Shown here: positions 24,825 through 36,419 of the stretch, one piece after another | How the letters are laid out: every line of letters starts with the position of its first letter | Position numbering within the stretch: the stretch's first letter is position 1 | Origin: Chrysomallon squamiferum | Lineage: Eukaryota; Mollusca; Gastropoda; Neomphalida; Peltospiridae | Assembly: GCA_012295275.1 (NCBI GenBank) | Contig: CM022673.1 | Span: forward strand, 342,501 to 406,500 | DNA length: 64,000 nucleotides | Direction: 5' to 3' | Position numbers and translations under genes: made by a program | The notes under the pieces: generated by a model | What the model saw: only the letters and a program-made list of their open reading frames with translations | The model's database searches: none | What the model was told of the DNA's origin: nothing

Positions 24825-25437
24825 GTGAGTTAGTACAACACACACCAGTTATGTTTACTGCAAACCAATATTCAGTAACTCGGTCCTAGGTATTACTCAG
24901 TTACGGAATATGTTTACACTTTAGTAAACTGAAAACCAATGTTTACAATAACTCACAGTTCTACCAATACGTTTAACTCTTTAGTTAGCTAAACACAACA
25001 ACTCATAATCCTACCTGTCACAAAGTTACCTCTACGTTTACCTCTACGTTTACCTCTACGTTTACCTCTACGTTTACCTCTACGTTTAAAATACAATAAA
25101 TCAGAGACCTACGTATTGCAAAGTACGTGTAACTCATTAGTAGGCCGAAAACCTAAACACAGTTACTCATAACACAGCGTATTACTAAGATACTTACACA
25201 TTTACGATTTACATAAACAAAATATTTACACAATAGGTTTAAGCTTTAGTAAACTGAAACCAGTGTTGAATAACTCGGACCTACACATTGTTAAGTTACC
25301 AATACGTTTACACATTTGTAGACCGAAAAAGTAAATGCAACAGCTCAGAGTGTAACGTATTACATTTAGTAAGTTACCAGTACGTTTATTAGAATATAAA
25401 TAAGAATTCATGGATTTATGCTCTTTTTTTTTTGGCT

Positions 25438-25468
<31 letters not shown>

Positions 25469-27082
25469 TTATTTTGTTTATTGCACATAATAAATTGTAA
25501 AAGGTATATAAAATATTTATTTTTTATTATTATTTAGACTGACATATATACTTTTGATATTTTATTTATTTATTTATTTTTGCTGATCATTAATTAAAAC
25601 AGAACTATGCAACAAAATGGTAGACAGCACCAACGCAGCGACACACGAAAGCTGTCTGTACTGCAAACAGTGCCATGGAAAAAAGTTTGGACCCAAGGGT
25701 TACGGCTTTGGGGGCGGGGCTGGCGCTTTGAGCATGGACACTGGAGAGAGACTGGGAAACAAAGAGAGCGAGATGAGGTACTGTGTTGTAATCATGTAAT
25801 GTGTAAATGCATGACATTTTTAAAATATCTTATTTCACTGTAGTAAAGTGCAATATATAATTTGTTTTCATTGTTATTCTTTTTACGTTTTTTTTTTAAT
25901 TTTAATTTTTTAAATTTTAAATCCAGCAACAAGCCGTCAATGCCAACTACTGGTGGCTCGTCCGGCATTGGACCAAAATGTCCTCGATGTGGAAAGACCG
26001 TGTACGATGCTGAAAGAGCCATCGGAATAAACACCGTGAGTTTACCTGAACAGTTTTCTTTTCATTACTACTGTCAGCACCAACATGCAAAATATTCTGT
26101 GCATATAATAATATACATAATGAGTTACGTCTTTGATTGATTTTGTTATTTGCTTAGTTTATCAAACACACAAGAGTGTGTACACCCTGAAACTCGAACT
26201 ATTTATTGCAGCCATCTTCCATTTCGAATTACTGAGGTTTGTCTGTGTACATATATTTGTATGTATTTTATACGCATACATATAGCCAGTACCCAACACA
26301 TACGTTAGCAAACAAATCTAACAGTAGAAGAAAACAGTGACCATACTAAAACAAGATAAAGGCAAACAGAGTAACAGTGACCATACTAAAACAAGATAAA
26401 GGCAAACAGAGTTCAGTAGTTGAATTAAGATAACTTAAAGAATCATTTTTATTTTCGCAGCCATGGCATAAGAGCTGCTTCAGATGCAAGAACTGCGGCA
26501 AAGCTGTGGATTCGAGCACTTCGGCCTTTCACGATGAGGAGGTGTACGACAAAAGTAAGTCAGTTGGTTGATCGTGTACAGATGATCTAAACAGTCGAAG
26601 CGATCGGACTGGTCTTAAAGCAGCGAACTTTCGTATTAAACTTAACAGCATTTTCAGTTAGTCATTGATTATTAAACATTTTCCTACTCAGATGGTTGAT
26701 CAAAGGAATTTCTGCAAAATGTTCATGTGTGTGTTAAAGGCTAAGTTAGAAGAGTTGGTTTAGTTATCTTACCCCTTATTGCTAGCAGCTAATAGCTAGG
26801 TACAATTCCAGAACCTACTAGTCTAAAGGTTGATGGCTTAACTGTGATCATACTGAGACAAATGGAATTAAAACTAACGAAAATTATCTGTGAAACATAG
26901 TCATATTAATTAACACTTGATTAATATCATATACATATTAATGATGAATTACTGTTCGAAATTTTTCTGTATCGTAAATATAGTTTTTCATGAGTTGTGC
27001 ATTTTTTTCGTTATAATGAGTCATGTATATTTGTTTTGCAGACTGCTACCATAAACTCTTTGGGCCTCACGGTAAAATATAA
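24710..27082 (+). CDS. Muscle LIM protein / cysteine-and-glycine-rich protein (MLP/CSRP), 177 aa, five exons
   Basis: The coding exons are 24710-24824, 25603-25777, 25927-26035, 26461-26554 and 27042-27082 (phases 1, 2, 0, 1). LIM1 uses C11, C14, H32, C35, C38, C41, C59 and C62, all canonical, and is followed by the family's [15 protein letters not shown] glycine-rich motif. LIM2 uses C115, C118, H136, C139, C142, C145, then Asp163 where a Cys is expected, and C166. MLP/CSRP proteins are scaffolds at muscle Z-discs or dense bodies (binding alpha-actinin) and in the nucleus as co-factors for muscle gene expression; that role is taken from the family. The protein stops just after LIM2 (FGPHGKI), without a second glycine-rich tail. 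The ATG is 12 bases inside an exon that begins after ATTATAG at 24697, so an upstream 5' UTR exon exists. Confidence 0.97.
24845..25390. repeat. Degenerate satellite filling MLP intron 1
   Basis: Units of roughly 65-75 bases recur with shared blocks (TACGTTTA ... TTAGTAAACTGAAAACCA ... TAACTC ... CCTACGTATT ... AAGTTACC). Inside, the 12-mer TCTACGTTTACC is repeated about five times at 25031-25088. Confidence 0.8.
25603..25777 (+). CDS. MLP coding exon 2
   Basis: It completes LIM1 (ELCNKMVDS ... YCKQC) and carries the glycine-rich [15 protein letters not shown] motif. The donor ATGAG|GTACTG is weaker than the others. Confidence 0.95.
25927..26035 (+). CDS. MLP coding exon 3
   Basis: Inter-LIM linker rich in Ser, Thr and Gly, then the first half of LIM2 ([14 protein letters not shown]). 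Acceptor ATCCAG, donor ACC|GTGAGT. Confidence 0.95.
26333..26412 (+). repeat. Perfect 40-bp tandem duplication
   Basis: The unit starting AACAGTGACCATACTAAAAC occurs at 26333-26372 and 26373-26412, about 50 bases upstream of the acceptor of MLP coding exon 4. Confidence 0.95.
26461..26554 (+). CDS. MLP coding exon 4
   Basis: It encodes [20 protein letters not shown] to VYDK. The Asp at residue 163 replaces the Cys found at this position in LIM1. Donor AAAA|GTAAGT. Confidence 0.95.
27042..27082 (+). CDS. MLP last coding exon
   Basis: Short exon encoding [13 protein letters not shown] and stop TAA at 27080-27082. Acceptor TGTTTTGCAG. AATAAA signals lie near 27,825 and 27,887. Confidence 0.93.
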
Positions 27083-28676
27083 AAGGTGAATACGCCGACA
27101 GAATTTTGCCGCCATTTAACGTCAGCAAACGTCTGCACTCGACGGAAGTCGTCTGATAAACCAAGATGCATAAAGATGGAGAAAAACTTGATTTCACTTG
27201 ATAAATGGACACGGCATCTTATTATTTATTATTCTCCTGCATTTTTTTTTTTTTTTTTTTTCCTCAATTCGTTATATTGCTGCTTTCTTTTATAATTAAT
27301 TTGTTATTTAAAAATAATGCATGCTAAATTCATCCTCTGCTATTTTAGTTCCGCATCTGGAAGACAACCATGGATTGTTATTATTAAAAAAATGTTTTAT
27401 CATTGTAAGACACTTTTTGTCATTTGTTGGAAATTGGTTTATTTAAATGTATTGAAAATCTTGGTCTTTTCTCTAAATAATTTACTAGCAGCAAACACTT
27501 TGTACCTGTTTGCTTAAAGGTTTAACAAAATTCCTGATTATTAGTTGTTAACTCAAATGTCACCTTTCTCAAGCAGGAAAAAAAAATCAAAATATTTGGC
27601 AATTTACATAACACAATAATTGCCATTAATTTTCTACCAAAAATTAAATGTAATCTTTACTCCAAGTAAGTTAATAAATCCGAGAAAATGTTTAATTTTC
27701 AAACAAAAGGCCAATATCCTTTTTCTTCGTATTTTCATGACGAATTTTCTGTCACTGAAACGATATTATTTCACTACATGTTTCTGTTTTCGTTGCTGAA
27801 ATTGTTCTTCCCCACTTTCATTAGAATAAAATCTTCTTTTCTTTATTTATTAGATTAACTGTTAGTAAAACTGTTTGAAATATATAAAATAAACTGTTCT
27901 ACATGATTTTTTGGTCTGTTTTTAAATTTGTTGAATCTTTATCTATTTTGATCTGTCTAATACACACTCACACACTGATACAAACACACGAACAGTCACA
28001 AACACACATACCCATGTATAAAACATTAATATATACACACATACCTAGGTACACACACAAGAACACATATGCACAAACATGCATATTCTCACACATACGG
28101 ACACACATATAATTATTAATGTGTTGCATATTAAATATTGTATAAAACACGAAAAATATTTCTAAACCATTGCAGGAACGTTCGAGTAGTTTCGAATGAG
28201 ACTGAGTGAAAAAAGTGTAAAGTTGATGAACCCTCATTCTATCAGGAATTTTTGCATTTGCTTGTTTTTCTACCATAAGATAGTATGTAATGTAATATAT
28301 ATATATATATATAAATATAATTATATAATTGTATAATTGTTATTTATAATTTAAAATAATACCACTCGTATACTTTAAGTGCAGAAACATGCCAGTGAAA
28401 TAAGCACCCAGTCGCTCACGTAGTCTAATTCGAACACAAAAAACTGCAACAGACATTGTTTAATTACTTCCTTTTTGTTTTCTCCATCTCATCCAAATAT
28501 TAAACTATTAGAACTGGCACTTGGTTAGTTTTAGCGTTTAAATGACAAAACTAAGAATGGACAATGACATTAGAAAAATATATATTACAAAGACATTTTT
28601 ATGCACTGTTTAACAAACGTTTGCAATTGGTGTTAGTAATGAACTTCAGCTTAAAATTGTTTAAAATTTGCTACTG

Positions 28677-28680
<4 letters not shown>

Positions 28681-28751
<71 letters not shown>
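28681..28751. repeat. (GA)n microsatellite
   Basis: About 35 uninterrupted GA units. A second tract of the same kind is at 29878-29941. Confidence 0.97.
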
Positions 28752-28753
<2 letters not shown>

Positions 28754-29874
28754 TTTATAAATAATTATATTCTAAAATCCCTGAAAGACTGAGGATATGA
28801 GGATATTGTAAATGATATACTCAGTCTGTATAGATCATTTAAACGAAGATTTCTTTACTTTCTTTCTTTAACATTTTTATGAAAGGAAAATGTTTTCAAA
28901 AAAAAAAAAAAAATAAAATAAAATAAAATAAAATAAAATAAAAATAAAAATAAAAATCGAACTCGACAGTTCATTCACTCAAAGAACTGTACTTTTAATA
29001 TTTCGATTTTTTTTTCGTTTATGGAAATATAGCTGTTAGCATTATAAGAACCATCAAATGTAACACTGAAAAGTGCACTATTTGCCTTCGCTGTGTTCAC
29101 TAATTTGTGAATCTATTTGCCTCGGCCTCCGTTTCCTTCTTCCTCAAACTCCGCTCTTGACTGAGAAGACCAAAAGACATGTTGTCATCGATCATTGAAA
29201 AATTACTTTCTGCTTCGCTCGTAATTGCTGTCTTTCTTTCTGCTTTTCAATTGGCAAATACTGCTTCCAAGAGTAAAACGTCTCTAATATCCGGTTTTAA
29301 ATAATTAGGTCACGCGGAACTTCATGACATCGGCTGTTCTCGCGATCTATTAACACATCCGGGCATTTGTTACGTCAAAGACTACCGGATCAGAGGTCAA
29401 TCGTTCCACAAATGAAATCGTATTGCTAAGACTCTTAGTAAGAGTAATAAAATGGTGGCAGATTTACGTGCAGTGTATTATTATTTTAAAATTCATTGCA
29501 TATTTATTTAAATTGTTTATTATTCTTACAAATCTGTCTACACACAACTACAGAAAGGAAAATACGAAAGTAAAAAAGAAAGAAAAAAAAAAAAAAAAAA
29601 AAAAATAAGTCGATCGACCGCAAAATTCTTTAACATATTGGTTTTTTATAATTTAATTAGTAATGTATAAAAACAGTAACAGATTTATTTTATCTATTTC
29701 TGAATGAAATTAAACATAAAATTGCGAAATTAAATAAAGTAGAAGATTATTGAATCTTGATTTAGCTTAATGTTTCATTTCACTTTATTGCGGTGACTGA
29801 TTAAACAAATGAAAACCATGTTGTGTTTTTGTCATATATATTTTTAGCTCATATCAAATAATATGAAGACAGAG

Positions 29875-29877
<3 letters not shown>

Positions 29878-29941
<64 letters not shown>
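29878..29941. repeat. (GA)n microsatellite
   Basis: About 32 GA units. The Arg-Glu open frame across it is an artefact. Confidence 0.97.
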
Positions 29942-29943
<2 letters not shown>

Positions 29944-30396
29944 ATTTGGAATTAGCTTTATCAGTTATTGCAGAAAAGGAAGAGTTTCAAAATCATTATT
30001 TTTAAGACAAAGGAATCTTCTAGAAAACACGTTTATTATTATTATTATTATTATTAATATATATTTTCCTTTGAGTTTCTGCTTATACAAAAACTTCTTT
30101 CTAATTGAAGAGCTACCCTTAATGTGAAGGAATTTTACAACAAACAAAAATTCAAGATATAAAATAAACGAATACAAACAACAAAGAAACAAAATGTAAG
30201 TAATTTTTATTGATATATATATATATATATTTTTTTAATTCAAGAAATAAGCTAAAATATATGAAATCATTTAACGCAAGAAAGACAAATATTTTATTAT
30301 GTGATAAGAATACTGTGCAGTTAAAATGTAATTCATATACAAATTAAGTTTAATAAAAGATGCAGTTAAATCAGGCTGAAATAAATAAGATCAAGT

Positions 30397-30695
30397 TATG
30401 TATGTATCTATGTATGTATGTATGTATGTATGTTTGTGTGTATGTATGTATGTATATATGTGTGTGTGTATGTATGTATGTATGTGTGTGTGTGTATGTA
30501 TGCATCTATGTATGTATGTATGTTTGTATGTAAGTATGTATGTATCGGTGTATGTGTGTATGTACGAACGTGTATGTACGTACATGCCTGTATATATGTA
30601 TGTATGTATAAAATGTGTATATATATAACTATAGATGTATGTGTGTGTATGTATGTATGTATGTATGTATGCACCTATGTATGTATGTATGTATT
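30397..30695. repeat. (TATG)n array, about 300 bp
   Basis: Interrupted TATG/TGTG tetranucleotide array. Five overlapping open frames on both strands (Met-Tyr-Val or Thr-Tyr-Ile rich) are repeat translations. Confidence 0.97.
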
Positions 30696-32678
30696 TATCA
30701 TTCAAGCTTATTCATGTACACAATAATAAACTAAAAGTGCAGGACGACACATTTAATAATGTTGATAATCTCTTCTCTACAGTCGTCGTGGTTGTCGTTG
30801 TAAAATGTGTTTCTTCTTATCTATTCTTAAACAGAACCAAACAGAACAGAATAAATTAGTAATTATCTACAGCATCAGCATTGTGCACCACGTGATCTAG
30901 GGGTGATGTGGACAATACTAAGTGTAAACGACTTGACGTATTACAATTGAAATGCTAACGAAGACAGACAGTACGACATACACCATAAACACGGTAATAC
31001 AAACAGTGTACGTCAAATTATAATCACGTGATTAATTGTAACAGACGCAAAGAAAGAAAGAAGAGCAGAAATAAATAAATAAAAACAGGGGAGAAAAAAA
31101 AAAAAAAAAACCCTGAAAAGTGCACAGATTAGTGAAACAACATTATTAATAAAACAGTTACAGTATGAAATTATTATTATTTTTTTTAAGTTCTGTAACA
31201 GTAGAATCGGATATAATATGGATTTTTAAATTATTTTTTATTCAATTTAATGCAGAAAGAATAACTTTGATGAATAATGGTTGAATAACTGAATGAATAA
31301 ATAAATAAATAATCATCAATTGCACAAAACCCCCAAACAACCAGCTAATTAATGCACATTATAATTTAAAAGCTATAACAGACAACTATTAATTATTGAA
31401 ACAAACTGATCACAGACAAACTATAACAGTGATTGTGTTCTGTATTCAGTGACCTTGCTTTTTGAAACTGATTCATATTCTCAGGTGTTGCTTTCGACGT
31501 TTGCTCCTTCCTTTTAAAAATTACACACCTTTTTAATATTATTAAACTTTATGCTGCTATTTAACACAAGCATAAAACAGTAATTCATCGTCAACTTTTT
31601 TTCAAATATAATGTTATAGGTTATATTGTATTTTATTATTGCTAGTGACAGACATATATTTTATGAATGCTTTATATTAATTAATTATTCCCATCTCCTT
31701 AATTTATTATCTATATCATTCTATATATCACAGTGCTGTGATCATTATGTATATGTTTAGTACTTTATAAAATGTAATTATAATCATAGCTTATTGTTGT
31801 TCCTTCTTTTTTTTTAAAATTATAATTGTGTGCAGACACTGTATATACTTAGAGGTAACATCTTTGATTTAACCATTTGTTTGGATTTAACAAAACGATT
31901 GCTGTCAATAACTGACAGATATTTCACGTTGCCAGAACATTGTATTCAGGAGAAACTATCAGTAACTCTTTGTGCGTCACACACCAATATAGTACACATA
32001 TCTGTTATAGTATATATATAAACAAAAAACAAAAAACATAATTATTATTATCATTATTAAGAACTAATAGTGCCTTTAAATACATTACATATATTCTTTT
32101 CATATATTTGAAAAATACAGAATCAAGAAGCAATAACAACAACAACTTAAAACAACAACAGTAACATAAAACCAGCTATTTTAGCTTGACTAAGACAAAA
32201 TACTATATTTTATTATTCATCTGTAACAAACACTTATCATATTCTACAAATCAAGAAAAACAAAGGTGCTATCATACAACATGACTATCATTAATGATTT
32301 GAAGACTAATGCTGAATTTCCACCTAGTATACTAATATTAGTAAAACTGTTTTGTAAATACGATGTACATGCTTCAGATGACTGTATATTATTCACATCA
32401 TTATTGTAATATTTTTGTAATATGTTTATTAAGATTTAAAAGCAGAATATATATTTAATTCACCTTGGTAATTTCCTTAAATTATTAATATTATCATGGT
32501 CGTTGAAATAATGAGTTAACTACGGTAGGCAATACCATCAAATATAGTATTCAGTAATACTGATATTTATAGGAAAAACAACCGAATATACAGGCCAGAA
32601 AATCACAGAACATTAAATAATTTTAAGCACATATAAATGAAACATATATATATTTAATATATGTACCATCAATTATCT

Positions 32679-32734
32679 ACACTGGAAAATGTATGTTTGC
32701 ATTTATCAGTTCACACGGTGCGATTTTCCTTAAC

Positions 32735-32780
<46 letters not shown>

Positions 32781-32857
32781 GTATATGATTTTGTTTTTAA
32801 AGGAAAATGGCATCGTATAAACTGATCAATGCAAACATAACCGAGTGTTTCCAATGG
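32679..32857. repeat. Foldback (inverted-repeat) element with a TA/TATG core
   Basis: The left arm (about 32679-32732) and right arm (about 32800-32857) are imperfect reverse complements: GTTTGCATTTATCAGTT pairs with AACTGATCAATGCAAAC, and GATTTTCCTTAA with TTTAAAGGAAAATG. The centre is (TA)n(TATG)n. It looks like a MITE in which a microsatellite has grown. Confidence 0.75.
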
Positions 32858-32929
32858 AGATAAATAATGATACATATATTACTGTCAAGTATATGAAAAA
32901 GAAGAAACAGAACTAAGAAGCAGAAACAT

Positions 32930-33125
32930 TCTCCTAAACTTGAAATCCATTTATATTTCAAATATTAGTAATGAAAGTAGTTTTTTAAATACAACATTTT
33001 TTTAAAATAATTTTCTGCATCATGAAATAAAGTTTGTGTACGATAAACCATTGGAAAGTGTAGGGAATCACTAGCTCAAAGCCAGGACGAAAAAAAAAAA
33101 ATCGGATTTCGGGATTTTAAAATTT
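32930..33125 (+). mobile_element. pogo/Tigger-like DNA transposon relic (3' part)
   Basis: The segment reads CTAAACTTGAAATCCATTTA ... ACAACATTTTTTTAAAATAA ... CATGAAATAAAGTTTGTGTA, then a run ending ATCGGATTTCGGGATTTT. It resembles the distal half of Tigger-type elements I recall from vertebrate genomes and is similar to the copy at 52.6 kb. The 5' end is not visible. Confidence 0.5.
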
Positions 33126-33845
33126 TTGAAGATGATCTTCAATCCAGAAAGACAGACAAACACCCCCCACGCACACACACAGCACCACATTACACATGTA
33201 AACGATGAATTGAAAAAAAAAAGAAAAAAAAAGTATTTCATGAAATATTCCATCGTTAAAGATATAATATTCAGGTTTGGTGTGTCGTGCAAAATACATT
33301 TAGAAATAATATACACAAATCAATTCACTGATCTGATCGTTCTTTTTTCTAACCAAAAGTAAATAAATAAATAAAAAATAGTGAAATAAAATGAAAAATG
33401 AAAAAAAAGAAAGAAAAGGAAAATAGGAAGGAAAGATATAATTATAATATAGTATATTTACATTTCACTAAAGACAATTCATATTCTGCGAGTCAAAGCG
33501 AGAGAAATTCGAGCACATGAAATATAAACTCCTGAGTACAGACTCGTGACAAATGTTTATTTTGTAAGGAAAGTATATTACAGTAAATATATACATGACA
33601 AAAACATTTCTCTGAATGATAAAGAAAAAAAATATCATTTGATAATTATATTAAAGTACATAATTATTATGAGAAACAAACACCACAGTACATACCAGTG
33701 ATTTTTTTTGTCGTTAACTATATAACAGTAGCACACAAAGAAATTATTGTAGCTCAACTCATTTGATTTAATAGTCTTTTTATTTCATTAATATCCGTCG
33801 ATTGTATTTGTTTGTTTTTTATTTTTATAAATCCACAAAGAGAAG

Positions 33846-33923
33846 TGACGTCATTTAAAAATTAAAAATAAATTCTGAAATTTAATTGGCTGACCTCGAC
33901 GCCTGCGCCAGTCAACGACCAAT
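33846..33923. promoter_or_regulatory. CRE plus CCAAT cluster downstream of the receptor gene
   Basis: A perfect CRE palindrome TGACGTCA (33846-33853), inverted CCAAT (ATTGG, 33885-33889), a GCCTGCGCCA stretch and CCAAT (33919-33923) lie within 80 bases, some 180-250 bases past the receptor stop codon. The area is less AT-rich than its surroundings. No transcript is evident. Confidence 0.35.
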
Positions 33924-34099
33924 CGAAAACTGAGAACTGTATTTAATCATCCAAGACCTTTTAATGCATATTATATATATATATAAATATATATATAAAA
34001 TCAAACAAACAAAAAACAATATTGAATAAATAAAAAGAAACGACAGTCTCATCCATTGTCGTCTATTTTTTTCTTTTAAAATTAATTAATAATTTCTTT

Positions 34100-34459
34100 T
34101 TACATATTTCCGTATGATTTTGGCGCTTGCAGCAAAACAATTCCCGTTATAACAACAGTAGCAATAACAAAAAGAATCAACAAAACACGGTCCACAATCT
34201 GCGCTACTTGCTCCCATTCAATTTTAATGGCGTCACGCTTGTCTTGGTGTGCGAGCCGAATTTCGTTTCGTTCTATCGTCTGGTATACTTTCTGTAAAAG
34301 TCGCGTGAACTGCGCTTCAAAGTTTTCCATTAACGGAGTGGAAGTGCCTTCTGAATTCTGAAATCTCACGAAATTAATTCCACCGTTATTTTGTCGAGGG
34401 TCTGCCTCTATTTTGGTGTCGTGAAGGCGTGTGACTTTCTCCGAAACGGTCTTGAATTC
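34100..34459 (-). CDS. nAChR last coding exon (MA helix, M4, stop)
   Basis: Begins [14 protein letters not shown] and carries the MA helix ([18 protein letters not shown]), M4 ([18 protein letters not shown]) and the C-terminus KSYGNM, stop at 34102-34100. Acceptor TTTTTACAG. Confidence 0.96.
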   Translation of the reverse strand, partial: EFKTVSEKVTRLHDTKIEADPRQNNGGINFVRFQNSEGTSTPLMENFEAQFTRLLQKVYQTIERNEIRLAHQDKRDAIKIEWEQVAQIVDRVLLILFVIATVVITGIVLLQAPKSYGNM

Positions 34460-36383
34460 CTGTAAAAACGAAACAAATGGTTTTAATACATGCGGTTATT
34501 ACAAAATCTCACTGCAGTTTAAAGTTTTCTCTAAAATCAGTTTGTATAGAGAGTAGGTGTTATGACGACAATGTGTTTTGGGGAAACAGTACAGTGAACC
34601 AGAAAAATTTCACTGATAGCGGGATGTGGGAATTTTAAAAATCTCTTTATTACCGATAAATACGTAAATGATTTCAAACCGAGGTTTCACAATCGTTTGT
34701 TAACAAACAATTAGTGTAAAACACTCACTGCTGTTTTGGTTGACCCCATTTCAACTTCCGTTTGCGAAGCCATTTTGTACCGGATGTAGGAGCTATTTCC
34801 TGATGGACCATTGCATTCTGGGGTAAACTGAAATTAAAATGATTTGTTTAAAAAAAAATGTCTTTACTTAAAAAAAAAAATGTTTCGAAAGTAAAAATAT
34901 TTCATATAATCTTCTTTTCTTTCTCCTTTAACAAAATAAATGTACCTTACTTATATTGCTATTATAATTATAATTATTTTTTTTTAAATTTAATAATTAT
35001 ACTTATTTTTATTTTTACTTTGTAAAGTTTTTGTTTCATCAAAAGACTGGTGATCTATGAAATAAATATTTTTGATACATCAGAAAAAAAGAGTTTTTAT
35101 TTTCAAAGAATTAGTATTATAAAAAGTTTTAAGTTCAGTTTGACCCGCCAGTTTTACGAACAATAACGTTTTGGATTCGCTGTGATTTGGGTTTTTACTT
35201 TTCCCATTTTTTTTCTTTATTTTATTATAGCGATAATTTCCAATTGCTACAGATTTTTGCAGTAATTTTAGACAATCGCGAATATTATTTATTTATTTAT
35301 ATTATTTTTATTATTATTTTTTCATCATTTGATCTGCTAGTGTAGCGGCTTTCAGCTCAATTCAAATCTTATTCTGCAAAATGGCAATAAATTTCCGCAT
35401 TCTTCCTTGCCTTAATGCTTCATCTCTGGATTTCTTAGCAAAAATAAGCTTTCCTTAAGGCGCATTCACACTAGGTGACAAATTGTGCCAGTTAATAGGT
35501 AGGTCAAGTCAGTGCGGGTTATCACACAGTTAGACATTCCATTATTATTAAGTTTATTTTCTGAAAAGAAATATGTCTATATTTCTAATTTATGTAATTT
35601 TGCTATAAGTATTCTAATACTGTTATAAATAGTCATAATTATTTGTTTTCTTATAAATGATTACATTGTCTTTCCAAAAATGCTAAAATAAGAACATTAA
35701 TTTTCTCCTGGCACTAACTTTATCATCGAATTTTAACTGTTCGATGATTAACTTTTAAGTGGTTAAGCTTATTTCAGGTTAAGAGTATTTTTATTTTTAT
35801 CAGCATATTCAGATATGTCATGAAAAATATTTTTGTTATTTACATTTTTGTAAATGTATGTTTTGTATGCATATTTATATTTAATTTATAAATGCGTGTT
35901 TGCATTGAAGGCATAGGTATGTTGAAGTATGTATGTAGGTATGTCTGTGTTTATGTTTGCTTGAATGTATGCATGTCTGTGTGTGTGTGTGTATAAATAT
36001 ATATATATATGTGCTTTTGTATGAATGTATGTACATCTGTTTGTGTATATGTTCATAATACATTATATGCTATCACTAATGATGTCTTGTAAGAATATAT
36101 GTCTGCAAAATTTTATCTCTGTCATTATCACAATATTACTTTGATATTATTCAAAACGTTTGGAGCAGTGTTTGTAACGGGTGGATACTAACCGCGTCGC
36201 CGTGCTCTAAGTCAGGATTGTGAATCGAGATACAGAACACCCTCGCCAGGAAGCCAAACGCAAACTTTTTGATGGCTTCAGGAACTCCTTTCCCTCTGGC
36301 ACCTTTGTGGTGAATGTTGAGGGTAAGAACTGTCATTCCTGTAGCTGACGACACGATGAATATTGTCGTTCCATAGTAAATAC

Positions 36384-36419
<36 letters not shown>

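Larger units (their letters stand above)
27083..34099. other. MLP 3' UTR and intergenic DNA before the receptor gene
   Basis: The two genes are convergent. The first 800 bases are probably MLP 3' UTR. After that come (GA)n tracts, a long TATG array, a foldback element near 32.7 kb and a Tigger-like relic near 33.0 kb. A less AT-rich patch at about 29,040-29,420 contains no gene I can recognise. Open frames in the region are repeat translations. Confidence 0.6.

Noticed and set aside
30391-30726. Overlapping open frames of 76-104 codons on both strands
   Set aside because: They are translations of the TATG array (Met-Tyr-Val or His-Thr-Tyr-Ile repeats), with no start context or splice logic.
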